64,000 nucleotides of DNA, from assembly GCF_018860525.1 (NCBI RefSeq), contig NZ_JAHKPM010000017.1:62001-126000 (forward strand), in the 5' to 3' direction. Of the stretch, positions 52,612 to 61,127 are shown piece after piece. The translations under genes were made by a program, and so were the position numbers. Each line of letters begins with the position of its first letter. The stretch's first letter is position 1. The DNA comes from Vibrio hepatarius (GTDB lineage Bacteria > Pseudomonadota > Gammaproteobacteria > Enterobacterales > Vibrionaceae). The notes under the pieces were generated by a model. The model searched no databases. It had not been told where the DNA came from and saw nothing but the letters and a program-made list of their open reading frames with translations.

Positions 52612-54423
52612 ATGGCAGGGCAATTCCCAGATATTAGAAATGTCAGTGACTTAGGAAGTGACTGGACATTGATTGGTGTAGACAAAGGAGACACCCAGCA
52701 TGTAAAGATTCCGAAGCGACATCAGCAGTACGTCGCTATTATTAACGCGAATGTAGAGGGTGATGAAGGGAACCAAAGCGTTCTTTACTTCTTAGGCTAT
52801 AAAAAATTTCTTGCCTCAGAGCAGGGAAGACTGCTTGTTGCGGAGGTTTCATCAAAATACAAACTTGTTCGTAAGGTTCAGCCACTAGATCATCCAGCGG
52901 TTTTAAAGAAGATATACCTTGAGTGGGCTGAAAGGGTTAAGAGCAACAAGGTAAACATCAAAGATGAGAAAAAGAATGACGCCGTATCTGAGCTAGATAA
53001 TGTTAAAGAGGCTACAGCCCTCATAGAGCAATGCCTTAAGGATAATGCCTCAGACTTACACTTAGAGGTACGTCATGATGAAGCTAAAATCCGCCGAAGA
53101 ATTAATGGCAGTATCTCAGAACTAACTAAGCTCACGCCTCATGAGGGTAAAAGTCTCGGTAATACGATCTATAACGTACTTGTGACTGTAGGTGCTGAGG
53201 TTTTTGACCCCAATAACGTACAAGATGGTCTTATAGATAAAGACCTTGGGACAATGAGACTTAGAGGTCGTGTTGCTACATCTCCTGTGCAGCCAGATGG
53301 TTTTGATATGGTTATACGCCTTCTGAAGATTCAGAATGCAACTAAGCCACAGTCATTAGGGACTTTAGGTTACTCGGATTGTGAAATTAAGAGGATAGAG
53401 GTAGCCACAAACAAACCATCAGGTGTAATTATTATTGCTGGCACGACAGGTAGTGGTAAGTCCACGACTCTGCAAAACCTACTGATGACCAAGATTCTTC
53501 AAGAGAAAGTACAGATAAAGGTTATTACTGTCGAAGACCCTGTCGAGTACTTTATACCAAATGCAACTCAAATAAGTGTTGTCCGCGACAAAAATGGTGA
53601 CGCTAAAAAAAGCTTCGATGCTGCTGTACGCACAGCTATGCGCCAAGATCCAGACGTGCTCATGGTTGGGGAAATCCGTGACCAACAAAGTTGTGACTTG
53701 ATGAGATCAGCGGTGCAATCAGGCCACCCAGTTTACTCAACTGTCCATGCATCTTCCTGTATAGCAACTATAAGCCGATTAGAGGCATTGGGACTGAGTC
53801 GTGATATCATGGCTTCTCAAAACTTTTTATCTGGTCTGTTTTATCAAAAGCTTCTCGCGAAGGTTTGCCCTCATTGTGCAAAACCTTTAAAGGGGAACGC
53901 TATCCCGTTCAGGCTAACTGAGAAAGATTTTCTTACTTCGTTAAAAATTCTTAATCAAGATTCGGCAGACGTGTGGTTTGGTAGATACGCAGAATCAAAC
54001 TCAAAAGTCTCTTTCGTTAGGTATCTTCAGGACTCAAGAGTTATTAATTGTGAACAAGCAGACACTGTTGCTAGTTCGTATATGATGTTTAACAACAAAG
54101 ATAAGGCAGAGAGATTACTTGAAAGGATTAAGAAAGTTTCTGACATTGGTAATGACAAAATTCTCTTCAGGGGCGCTGGGTGCAAAGCGTGCAAGCATAG
54201 CGGAATTATCGGTAGGATACCTGTAAGTGAAGGTATCAACTTCGATATTGGAATGCTTGATATGGTCGCGAAGAATGATGAGCAGGCTTTAACATCTTAT
54301 TGGAGGAAAAATAAAGGTGGTCGTTTTGCGCTTGAGGATGCCATCGTAAAAATGAGACTTGGGTTAGTTGATCCTGTGGACATCGAATCTCACTTGGATT
54401 TGCTCGATTCAATCTCAGTCTAA
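52612..54423 (+). CDS. GspE/PilB-family secretion ATPase, 603 aa
   Basis: A type II secretion/type IV pilus assembly ATPase. Seen are DNASDLHLEVR, Walker A IAGTTGSGKSTTLQNLL (about 275-291), the Asp box VEDPVEYFI, Walker B DPDVLMVGEIRD and the His box STVHASSCIAT. A tetracysteine zinc site is split between CPHCAK (about 420) and CKACKHSG (about 524). A 100-residue insertion separates the two Cys pairs. The hexamer would power pilus or pseudopilus assembly from the cytoplasmic face. It is the first gene of the block, preceded by the palindrome-rich region. Confidence 0.92.
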   Translation: MAGQFPDIRNVSDLGSDWTLIGVDKGDTQHVKIPKRHQQYVAIINANVEGDEGNQSVLYFLGYKKFLASEQGRLLVAEVSSKYKLVRKVQPLDHPAVLKKIYLEWAERVKSNKVNIKDEKKNDAVSELDNVKEATALIEQCLKDNASDLHLEVRHDEAKIRRRINGSISELTKLTPHEGKSLGNTIYNVLVTVGAEVFDPNNVQDGLIDKDLGTMRLRGRVATSPVQPDGFDMVIRLLKIQNATKPQSLGTLGYSDCEIKRIEVATNKPSGVIIIAGTTGSGKSTTLQNLLMTKILQEKVQIKVITVEDPVEYFIPNATQISVVRDKNGDAKKSFDAAVRTAMRQDPDVLMVGEIRDQQSCDLMRSAVQSGHPVYSTVHASSCIATISRLEALGLSRDIMASQNFLSGLFYQKLLAKVCPHCAKPLKGNAIPFRLTEKDFLTSLKILNQDSADVWFGRYAESNSKVSFVRYLQDSRVINCEQADTVASSYMMFNNKDKAERLLERIKKVSDIGNDKILFRGAGCKACKHSGIIGRIPVSEGINFDIGMLDMVAKNDEQALTSYWRKNKGGRFALEDAIVKMRLGLVDPVDIESHLDLLDSISV

Positions 54424-54438
54424 AAATAACAAACTAAA

Positions 54439-55494
54439 ATGTATATAAAATTTATGCAGTCCCGATTCGCTTCAAATAAAAAGAAAGCGAAGGTTTTGAA
54501 GAAGTTGGGATCACGTATGAGGGTTGGTAGAAAGGCTCTCGACTGTTTTAAAGATTTGGCTGAATCATTTGAGAATAGTGATGATGCATTTTACAAAATA
54601 GATCCTGTTTATGCGTTCCTGAAAAATGGTAGTGAAGTACTAGGTAGAGGTCGCCCACTTTCAGATTGTTTCGTCGGATGGCTACCTCCTGAGCAATTGG
54701 TTCTGATAAGAACAGGTGAGGAAACGGGTAAAATAGCTGAAGCTCTAGAACAATGTGTTACATTGGATAAACAGATTTCATTAATTAAGAAAACAATCAA
54801 GAAAGCTTCATTTTTACCTGCCTTTGCATCTACGCTTCTTCTTGGGGTTTTGGTTGGTGCATACCAAAAGGGTATACCTCTACTTAAGGAGGTGCAGCCT
54901 GTAGAGGAGTGGGGAGAAACTCCATTGCAGTTGCTTGCCATGACTGAGGTATTTGGTGCTGAGCCTATAAAGACAGTATTAATAGCTATTGCGTTTGTTG
55001 CATTAATGGCTTGGGCAATTCCTAACTTCGATGTTAGGGGGAGACCAGAGATACGTAACGCTCTAGATAAATACGCACCATTCTTTGGGATTTACAGGGT
55101 TTTGCAAGCTTCTATATTCTTGAGATCATTGGCTACGCTGTTATCATCGGGTGTTAGAATTAAAGATGCGTTAGAGCTAATTATTCAAAACAGCCCTAAG
55201 TATGTTGGTAACCGAGTGGCTGAGATGAGGGATAAGGTATCAAGCGGGGGTGAGTTGAGTGAGTGTTTCATTAACCCCTTCTTAGGTGAGAATGGTAAAG
55301 ACTTATCAGATATGGCGCAAGGTGACTCGCTTGAGGAGGCTCTTGAAGAGGTTGCAACTGAAACGATGGAGGAAGTTCTAGAATCGCTGCCAGCAAAACT
55401 TGGGGTTATCGGTAAGTTGATGATTGGTGGCTGTCTGATGGTTGTAATGTTTGCCATGGGTGCATTCTATGAAATTGTTGGTTCAATCACTTAA
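54439..55494 (+). CDS. GspF/PilC-family inner-membrane platform protein, 351 aa
   Basis: Two cytoplasmic T2SF domains are separated by membrane segments (ASFLPAFASTLLLGVLVGA, VLIAIAFVALMAWAIPNF) with a last one at the C-terminus (KLMIGGCLMVVMFAMGAFYE). The typical motifs GRPLSDCFVGWLPPEQLVLI, RTGEETGKIAEAL and SIFLRSLATLLSSGVRIKDA are present. It anchors the ATPase and drives pilin movement. It follows the GspE/PilB gene by 15 bases and surely belongs to the same machine. Confidence 0.9.
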   Translation: MYIKFMQSRFASNKKKAKVLKKLGSRMRVGRKALDCFKDLAESFENSDDAFYKIDPVYAFLKNGSEVLGRGRPLSDCFVGWLPPEQLVLIRTGEETGKIAEALEQCVTLDKQISLIKKTIKKASFLPAFASTLLLGVLVGAYQKGIPLLKEVQPVEEWGETPLQLLAMTEVFGAEPIKTVLIAIAFVALMAWAIPNFDVRGRPEIRNALDKYAPFFGIYRVLQASIFLRSLATLLSSGVRIKDALELIIQNSPKYVGNRVAEMRDKVSSGGELSECFINPFLGENGKDLSDMAQGDSLEEALEEVATETMEEVLESLPAKLGVIGKLMIGGCLMVVMFAMGAFYEIVGSIT

Positions 55495-55590
55495 CCTTAA
55501 ATTCCAATACCATACAGAATAGGCTCCTTTTGGAACCTTTTTTTGATTTGCCTTTTCTTTAACATTAGTTTTAATCTTGTTAAAAAAAAG

Positions 55591-56571
55591 ATGAATCAAC
55601 CTAAGGCAGTTATAAGTGAAAGTGAAGTATTAGACTTCTCTGATATTTATATACATCTAAAAGAGCCAGAAACAAAAAGCTATATGTTTTTTAAGAGGAT
55701 TCGACAAACTGTTGATGTAAATGCGGATAGCGCACCTCACATTAAGAAGATGGCTGACATCATAAAGAAAAAGCACGAAGAAACTAAGCAGTTGAGTTTC
55801 AGGATTGCTTACCTTAAGAGGCTTTATCGTGTAACGATGATAAAAAGTGTTGATGGGACTATGGCTGAGTGCCGCGCTCAGCCTAGGCAATTAATATCAC
55901 TAAGCAAATTAGGTTTACCTCCACAAGTTAAAAACTGGACTCTAAATGAAAGGCTCTGTAAGGGTGGCCTAATCTTGGTTGTTGGTGCTGTAGGTAGCGG
56001 TAAAACGACAACTTGCGCAGCCATAGCTAAGGCAAGAGTAGAGTTGTTCGGTGGAGTCTTGCTAACAATAGAAGACCCTGCCGAACTACCAATGCATGGG
56101 CGAATTGGTAATGGGTTGTGTGTTCAATATGAAATAGAAACAAAGGAAGACTTTCTAGAAGCAGGCCGACTAGCTTTACGATGCTATCCCGCAGATAAAG
56201 CCGGAATAATGTTTATTGGCGAAATCAGGGATTCAAAATCGGCGTCACTTGCATTGAGAGCATCCCTAGATGGAAGATTGGTGGTTGCTACAATACATGG
56301 AGATTCTGTAATTTCGGCACTACAACGACTGATTTCTTACTCAACCGAAGAAATGAGTATTAATGAGGCTTACTCATTACTTCAAAATGGTTTTAGGTTG
56401 TGTCTGCACCAAGAGTGGGTTGCAGGACAGTTAAAGGTTCAATTTCTGGCTGATACGCAGGCTGCCGCAAAAACAATCAAGCAGCAAAAAATTGATTTAC
56501 TAGGAAGTGAGCTTTACGCCCAACAAACTAAGCTGATAAATAATGAGCCTATAAAATTAAGGGAAATATAA
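55591..56571 (+). CDS. PilT-like ATPase, 326 aa
   Basis: The start at ATG 55591 avoids an implausible hydrophobic extension to 55543. Seen are Walker A VVGAVGSGKTTTCAAIAKAR (about 131-150), the Asp box TIEDPAELPMHG, Walker B AGIMFIGEIRD and the His box VVATIHGDSVISAL. The family includes PilT and PilU, which retract pili. The N-terminal PAS-like domain of PilT is divergent here. It stands one base before the first radical SAM gene of the cluster, tying the motor genes to the peptide-modification genes. Confidence 0.88.
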   Translation: MNQPKAVISESEVLDFSDIYIHLKEPETKSYMFFKRIRQTVDVNADSAPHIKKMADIIKKKHEETKQLSFRIAYLKRLYRVTMIKSVDGTMAECRAQPRQLISLSKLGLPPQVKNWTLNERLCKGGLILVVGAVGSGKTTTCAAIAKARVELFGGVLLTIEDPAELPMHGRIGNGLCVQYEIETKEDFLEAGRLALRCYPADKAGIMFIGEIRDSKSASLALRASLDGRLVVATIHGDSVISALQRLISYSTEEMSINEAYSLLQNGFRLCLHQEWVAGQLKVQFLADTQAAAKTIKQQKIDLLGSELYAQQTKLINNEPIKLREI

Positions 56572-56572
56572 A

Positions 56573-57769
56573 ATGCTAATAAATATGTTTGACGCCTCAA
56601 CGGGCATGGTTAAAGAATTTACACCCAATGAGGCACCAGTTAGAAGAATTTCGGTTGTATTGGCTAAACCTACAAAGGCATGTAACGCTGATTGCTCATA
56701 TTGTTTTGCAAAACCTTATGATAAGGATAGGTGGACAATAGGGCGATTTAAAGCATATTTCGATAAAGTGGAGCCATACCTTCAAGAGCCTGTTCAGTGG
56801 ATATGGCACGGCGGTGAGCCGATGCTAATGGGGGTCGATTTTTACAGAGAGGCAGAGAGTTATGCAAAGAAAAGTGGACTGGATATTAAATTCTCAATGC
56901 AAAGCAATTTGACAATGTTTTCTGAGGATAAGTGGCTTTCATATATAAAAGAAGATATTAATCGTCGAATATCTACAAGTTATGATATTGATGAGGTATC
57001 TAGGACGATTGGCGGAGATGCAGACAAGTATAATCAGCGTTTTTTTGGTTCTTTGAATTCTCTGATGGAAAACCAAATTAGTCCATTTGTGATTGGCGTA
57101 TTTGATGATAGTAACATCAACCTTGCGTTCTCAATGTATGAACTATCGAAAAAGTACGAGGAGAGGTATGGTGTTGGCTTGGATTTCAGAATCAACCCTA
57201 AAGTAGTGAAAGAAGGTGTCGGTTTCAGTCAAGCTTTTCAGCTAGATCCAGTTGTATACGGTAATATGCTGGTGGAGTTACTTGATAAATGGCTTGACGA
57301 TCCTGATGCTAATTTTGCTATAACACCTATTGATGCATTCATAAGGTTTTATTTCAATAGTGGGCAAAACACGACTTGCCCTTGGACGAACAAGTGTGCT
57401 GGTACTTTTTTAAACATAGAGCCTAATGGGGATGTGTATAATTGCGATGATATAGTTCATTACACTGGGTTTGATTTCAAGTATGGAAATCTAGATGACG
57501 ATAGTATGGAATCTATACTGTCAAGCGACCCTTTAAAGGAACTAACGCTAAGGATGCACCAGATTGACCCAGAGTGTGCTCAATGTGAGTTTTATTATGC
57601 TTGTCGTGGCGGATGTGGTGCCCTGAGTCAGTTAAACAAAAAAGTAGGAAATGGGAGATACCCTTACTGTGCAACAAATAAAATTTTATTCGGAAGAATA
57701 AAGCAACTTGATGAACTTGGTAGGTCTGAGGAATTAATAAAAAAGGCTGGCACCGACTTGAATTTGTGA
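56573..57769 (+). CDS. Radical SAM/SPASM peptide maturase 1, 398 aa
   Basis: The SAM-binding cluster motif is ACNADCSYCFA (C37, C41, C44) and GGEP is seen in WIWHGGEPMLMG. The SPASM region is complete: CPWTNKCAGTFLNIEPNG, DVYNCDDI, YGNL, then CAQCEFYYACRGGCGALS and a late PYCATNK. This layout is that of maturases that use auxiliary [4Fe-4S] clusters to form carbon or sulfur cross-links in ribosomal peptides, and of anaerobic sulfatase maturases. It directly precedes the candidate precursor gene and has the fullest SPASM motif, so it is a strong candidate for acting on it. Confidence 0.9.
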   Translation: MLINMFDASTGMVKEFTPNEAPVRRISVVLAKPTKACNADCSYCFAKPYDKDRWTIGRFKAYFDKVEPYLQEPVQWIWHGGEPMLMGVDFYREAESYAKKSGLDIKFSMQSNLTMFSEDKWLSYIKEDINRRISTSYDIDEVSRTIGGDADKYNQRFFGSLNSLMENQISPFVIGVFDDSNINLAFSMYELSKKYEERYGVGLDFRINPKVVKEGVGFSQAFQLDPVVYGNMLVELLDKWLDDPDANFAITPIDAFIRFYFNSGQNTTCPWTNKCAGTFLNIEPNGDVYNCDDIVHYTGFDFKYGNLDDDSMESILSSDPLKELTLRMHQIDPECAQCEFYYACRGGCGALSQLNKKVGNGRYPYCATNKILFGRIKQLDELGRSEELIKKAGTDLNL

Positions 57770-57860
57770 TTTAAGGAAATAATTTACTAAAATTTATTTA
57801 TTGCACGAAAGTAACTTGATATTGAGTGCTAATAAAATTAAATTTAAACAAAACTATTAT

Positions 57861-58265
57861 ATGAATCATGTACTGAATGTGGTGGTAGCTGCTGCTACAA
57901 TTGGAGCAATGGCAAACATCGATAAAATCGACATTTCTTCAATAGACATTTCTGGCGTAAGTGATGATGGTATGAAGGATGCTCAGGCTTTTTTAAAGAC
58001 ACCTTTAGTTAGAGAGGTTATTGATAATAACTTCTCTCAATTGGTAAGTAATATATACAAAGAAGACGTCCGTCTTATTGATATATACGCATCAGTTCAA
58101 AGCTCAGGTAAAGATGATACCTTATTTGAGGATTACAGCAATGGTACTCAGGATGCAGCTAACGGAAAAACTATTACCGCTAGTTCGCGAACAACTCATG
58201 TATCGTGTCATGGGAATTGCCACGGGAATTGCCATGGAAATCATAGCTCTAGAGGCTGGAGATAA
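57861..58265 (+). CDS. Candidate modified-peptide precursor with three Cys-His-Gly-Asn repeats, 134 aa
   Basis: ATG 57861 starts a 134-residue protein with a hydrophobic segment at residues 5-18 (LNVVVAAATIGAMA), a soluble acidic middle, and a C-terminal core CHGNCHGNCHGN (residues 116-127) followed by HSSRGWR. The repeats are encoded by 12-bp tandem units at 58206-58241. Its place between radical SAM/SPASM genes and the repeated Cys/His/Asn core are the marks of a precursor peptide: a long leader plus modified core. Possible products are thioether links at Cys or three-residue cyclophanes across His-Gly-Asn. A His-Xaa-Ser-like system is the nearest known analogue; this is not proven. Confidence 0.65.
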   Translation: MNHVLNVVVAAATIGAMANIDKIDISSIDISGVSDDGMKDAQAFLKTPLVREVIDNNFSQLVSNIYKEDVRLIDIYASVQSSGKDDTLFEDYSNGTQDAANGKTITASSRTTHVSCHGNCHGNCHGNHSSRGWR

Positions 58266-58275
58266 TAATAATACA

Positions 58276-58302
58276 GTGGCGCTTTTTGCGTCACACTTTT
58301 TT
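58276..58302 (+). terminator. Hairpin terminator or attenuator after the precursor gene
   Basis: GTGGCGC and GCGTCAC pair (one G-U) over TTTTT and are followed after two bases by eight T. It would let the precursor be made in excess over the downstream enzymes. Confidence 0.65.
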
Positions 58303-58316
58303 TTACATAGGTCATA

Positions 58317-59411
58317 ATGATTTCTGCTTACATAAAACTTTCTAACTTCTGCAACATGGGTTGTAGTCACTGTTATCTTCCTGAGTCGGTTAGGGGAAAT
58401 CAAACCATGATGGAAGACCAAATATTCAACGAAACACTTAAGCACATAAAAGAACTTTGCGATACGCAACTTGATAATGAAGTTCTAATACTGTGGCATG
58501 GTGGAGAGCCTTTACAATTTGACAAAAAAGTATTTGAAAAAAGATTGGTTCAGGCAGAAAACTACTTCTTCTCTCATGGGGTAAAGGTTTCTCATGGAAT
58601 GCAAACGGCTTTAATTAACTTCGACGAAGAATGGGGGAGAATTATTAAAAGGTACTTCAATTCAAGCATCGGAGTTAGTGTCGATCCTGCTTCAAGGAGT
58701 ATAAATGGGGATGCCATTAGGTATGATTCAGTATTAACTAAAAGAATAAGGCTTGCGCAAGAAATGGGTATTACTATTTCTGGCAATGTTTGTCCTTCGG
58801 TATCTGATATTGGCAATGAAGGATTATTGCTCGACTGGTTTAGTGATCATAATATAAGTGGATTTTCAATTGATAGGTACAATTCATTTGGTGAAGGAAT
58901 AGACCCAAATAGGCCGAGTAACAAAGAACACTCTTTATTTCTAAGAAATCTTCTTGAGGCTTCATTAGAACGTATTAAGGATGGAAAGAGAGTTGCTGTG
59001 TGTTCCACTTTGGTCTCTGCTATTGGCGGGGTTCTAAATGGTAACTCTGGTGATAGATGGGGTGTAAGTTGCTTAGAGGATTATATAGTCGTAAACCCTG
59101 ACGGTGTAACAAATACATGTCCTGATAAAATTTCTGAAGAAAGTACCTACACAGATGGGAATGGGTTCGTAAACTCTGATAAAAGAATACAGGCAATCTC
59201 AAATCATAAGTTATTGCACCCGAAAGACCATTGCTATTCATGTGAATACTTTAATTGGTGTAAATCAGGGTGTCCAATAACTATAAATTCTTGGGAGCTA
59301 GAGGGGGAGTGCTCTGGGTACAGTAGGTTTTTGAACCATGTAAAATTATTACTAAATACAGAAGAGAAAGTTATAAAATATTATTTTTCAGGTGAGTATG
59401 AAGAACGTTAA
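58317..59411 (+). CDS. Radical SAM/SPASM peptide maturase 2, 364 aa
   Basis: The cluster motif is FCNMGCSHCYLPE (C12, C16, C19), close to the N-terminus, with LWHGGEPLQF as the GGEP motif. SPASM cysteines are seen in SCLEDYIVVNPDGVTNTCPD, HCYSCEYFNWCKSGCPI and GECSGY. The N-terminus is very short before the cluster, as in compact peptide maturases. AGG at 58309-58311 lies upstream of the ATG. The next gene starts within its last codons, so translation of the two is coupled. Confidence 0.9.
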   Translation: MISAYIKLSNFCNMGCSHCYLPESVRGNQTMMEDQIFNETLKHIKELCDTQLDNEVLILWHGGEPLQFDKKVFEKRLVQAENYFFSHGVKVSHGMQTALINFDEEWGRIIKRYFNSSIGVSVDPASRSINGDAIRYDSVLTKRIRLAQEMGITISGNVCPSVSDIGNEGLLLDWFSDHNISGFSIDRYNSFGEGIDPNRPSNKEHSLFLRNLLEASLERIKDGKRVAVCSTLVSAIGGVLNGNSGDRWGVSCLEDYIVVNPDGVTNTCPDKISEESTYTDGNGFVNSDKRIQAISNHKLLHPKDHCYSCEYFNWCKSGCPITINSWELEGECSGYSRFLNHVKLLLNTEEKVIKYYFSGEYEER

Positions 59412-60477
59412 TGATTCAAATAAATTCGATCACTTAGTTTATGTCAGGCTCACAGAAGCCTGTAATATGAATTGCGACCATTGCTTTATTCCTGCAAATC
59501 CGAAAAAGATGTCGATAGAAGACTGCAAGAACATTCCAGAAATTGTATCTGGGTTCACAAAAAAAGGAGACAAGATTATTTTGCAGTGGCACGGCGGTGA
59601 GCCAACTCTTTTCGGTTCAAGTCGATTTGAGAAGGTCTTATCTTATTTGGAAACAGAAATGAAAGACAAGAAGGTGATGCATGGCATACAAACGAATTTA
59701 GCAAATTACACTGTAGAGTGGGGTGATATATACAAAAGATATTTTGACTCCAGAATTGGTGTGTCATGGGATTATAAGATTCGGCATGCAAGAGGCGAGT
59801 CATTCGATGATATGTTTTTGCGACAAGTGTCTAAATTGAGGGAGGATGGGATTGAGTTTGACCTTACAATAACCACGTCAAGGCCATTTAATGAATGGGT
59901 GATGAGTGACCCTTCTGCATTTTTTAATTTCATTGAGATGATAAAGCCAAAAAGTGTTCATTTGGAGAAGATAACGAAAACGGGTAACGCTAGGTTAAAT
60001 TGGGATTCTGTTGGTTTGAATAATAAGCAATATAGCGAACTTCTGAGCCTGATATACATTTATTCTATTAACTGGATGGGTGGGGTTAAAAGTTGGTTCG
60101 ATGGGATCTCTCCTTTGAGTGATTACGAATCTGATATTAAAGCGATGGTATCGGGAGAAGAACTGGATTTACGGGGGTGTACATCAGGTGTGTGCGATAC
60201 AAGATTTCATACTATTGACTCTAATGGGTATAAGTTTGGTTGTACGGCAATCAATTCAGAAGTAGATAATTCTTCAGCAACCACGATAGTAAACCTAATA
60301 TCTCCAGACCAGTTAAGGGATATACGAAACGAAAGGGTACTCAGTTGCGATGGGTGTAGCTTCACACCAATATGTAACACTGGATGTATTGCTAACACAA
60401 AGGTAGATTCGAGCGGTGAGTGTAATGGCGCTTTTACATTGCGAGATAATATTTTTAATATATTAAAAACAAGATAA
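59398..60477 (+). CDS. Radical SAM/SPASM peptide maturase 3, 359 aa
   Basis: The cluster motif is ACNMNCDHCFIP and the GGEP motif is LQWHGGEPTLFG. The C-terminal cysteines are GCTSGVCDTRF, GCTAINSE, CDGCSFTPICNTGCIAN and SGECNGAF. ATG 59398 overlaps the end of the previous gene by 14 bases; a GTG at 59392 is an alternative. It is clearly related to maturase 2 in the N-terminal half (both keep HGGEP and MHGIQT/HGMQTA segments), suggesting duplication and divergence within the cluster. Confidence 0.88.
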   Translation: MKNVNDSNKFDHLVYVRLTEACNMNCDHCFIPANPKKMSIEDCKNIPEIVSGFTKKGDKIILQWHGGEPTLFGSSRFEKVLSYLETEMKDKKVMHGIQTNLANYTVEWGDIYKRYFDSRIGVSWDYKIRHARGESFDDMFLRQVSKLREDGIEFDLTITTSRPFNEWVMSDPSAFFNFIEMIKPKSVHLEKITKTGNARLNWDSVGLNNKQYSELLSLIYIYSINWMGGVKSWFDGISPLSDYESDIKAMVSGEELDLRGCTSGVCDTRFHTIDSNGYKFGCTAINSEVDNSSATTIVNLISPDQLRDIRNERVLSCDGCSFTPICNTGCIANTKVDSSGECNGAFTLRDNIFNILKTR

Positions 60478-60482
60478 ATACT

Positions 60483-61127
60483 ATGAATATTTCAGAAATT
60501 GAGAAGTCCGAAGAAGAGTGCCTTCACGGTCTAGTCCTAGATAAAATGCCGGATACTATCCCTGATAACTTAAAGGAGGTATCGGTTAAAGCAGAGTTGA
60601 AGTTGGGCGCTTTGTGTCCAGAATTTGTCACCAAGTTAGTAACTTGGACTATTAAATGTAAACCAAAGGGTGTTTATACAATTGTTGAGTTCAATGATTT
60701 GGAGCCTGAAATGGTGTCTAGGCTCATCCTTGTTTGTGGTAACTTACAGGTGGGAATATCTTTGATTCCTCCGGCTGATTTTACACCCGATGAATTAAGT
60801 AATTATAAAAAAGTACTTAATGAGGCTGCTGTTGCTTTGCTAAAATTCCGAGGAAGTGCCCCTTATCTATTCCCAGTGTGCAATTACCTTGAGTATATGG
60901 CTGCGAATGTTCTCAGTGGAATAACAGCTTTAGAACCCAAAGATCTATACACGAAAAACACCTTTAAAAATGTGCTTCCACTTGATTGGGTTGATGACAT
61001 TAAGTCATCTTTGGCTGATGCTGTTTATGATCACTTAGGGGGAAGGGAGAAATTTGAAGAGTCAGTAAAATTGATGGCTTATGTAACCTCAAACTCAGTA
61101 GAAGGTAAGATATCAGGAAATGGATAA
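60483..61127 (+). CDS. Unknown protein inside the radical SAM cluster, 214 aa
   Basis: Not recognised. The protein is soluble, acidic at its N-terminus (SEIEKSEEECLHGLVLD), with segments LVTWTIKCKPKGVYTIVEF and AAVALLKFRGSAPYLFPVCN. It lacks Cys pairs for iron-sulfur clusters. Its ATG is five bases after maturase 3 and its end overlaps maturase 4 by eight bases, so it is part of the same operon. Possible roles are a leader-peptide-binding partner (a RiPP recognition element), a chaperone or a HxsD-like accessory protein; none is shown by the sequence. Confidence 0.6.
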   Translation: MNISEIEKSEEECLHGLVLDKMPDTIPDNLKEVSVKAELKLGALCPEFVTKLVTWTIKCKPKGVYTIVEFNDLEPEMVSRLILVCGNLQVGISLIPPADFTPDELSNYKKVLNEAAVALLKFRGSAPYLFPVCNYLEYMAANVLSGITALEPKDLYTKNTFKNVLPLDWVDDIKSSLADAVYDHLGGREKFEESVKLMAYVTSNSVEGKISGNG

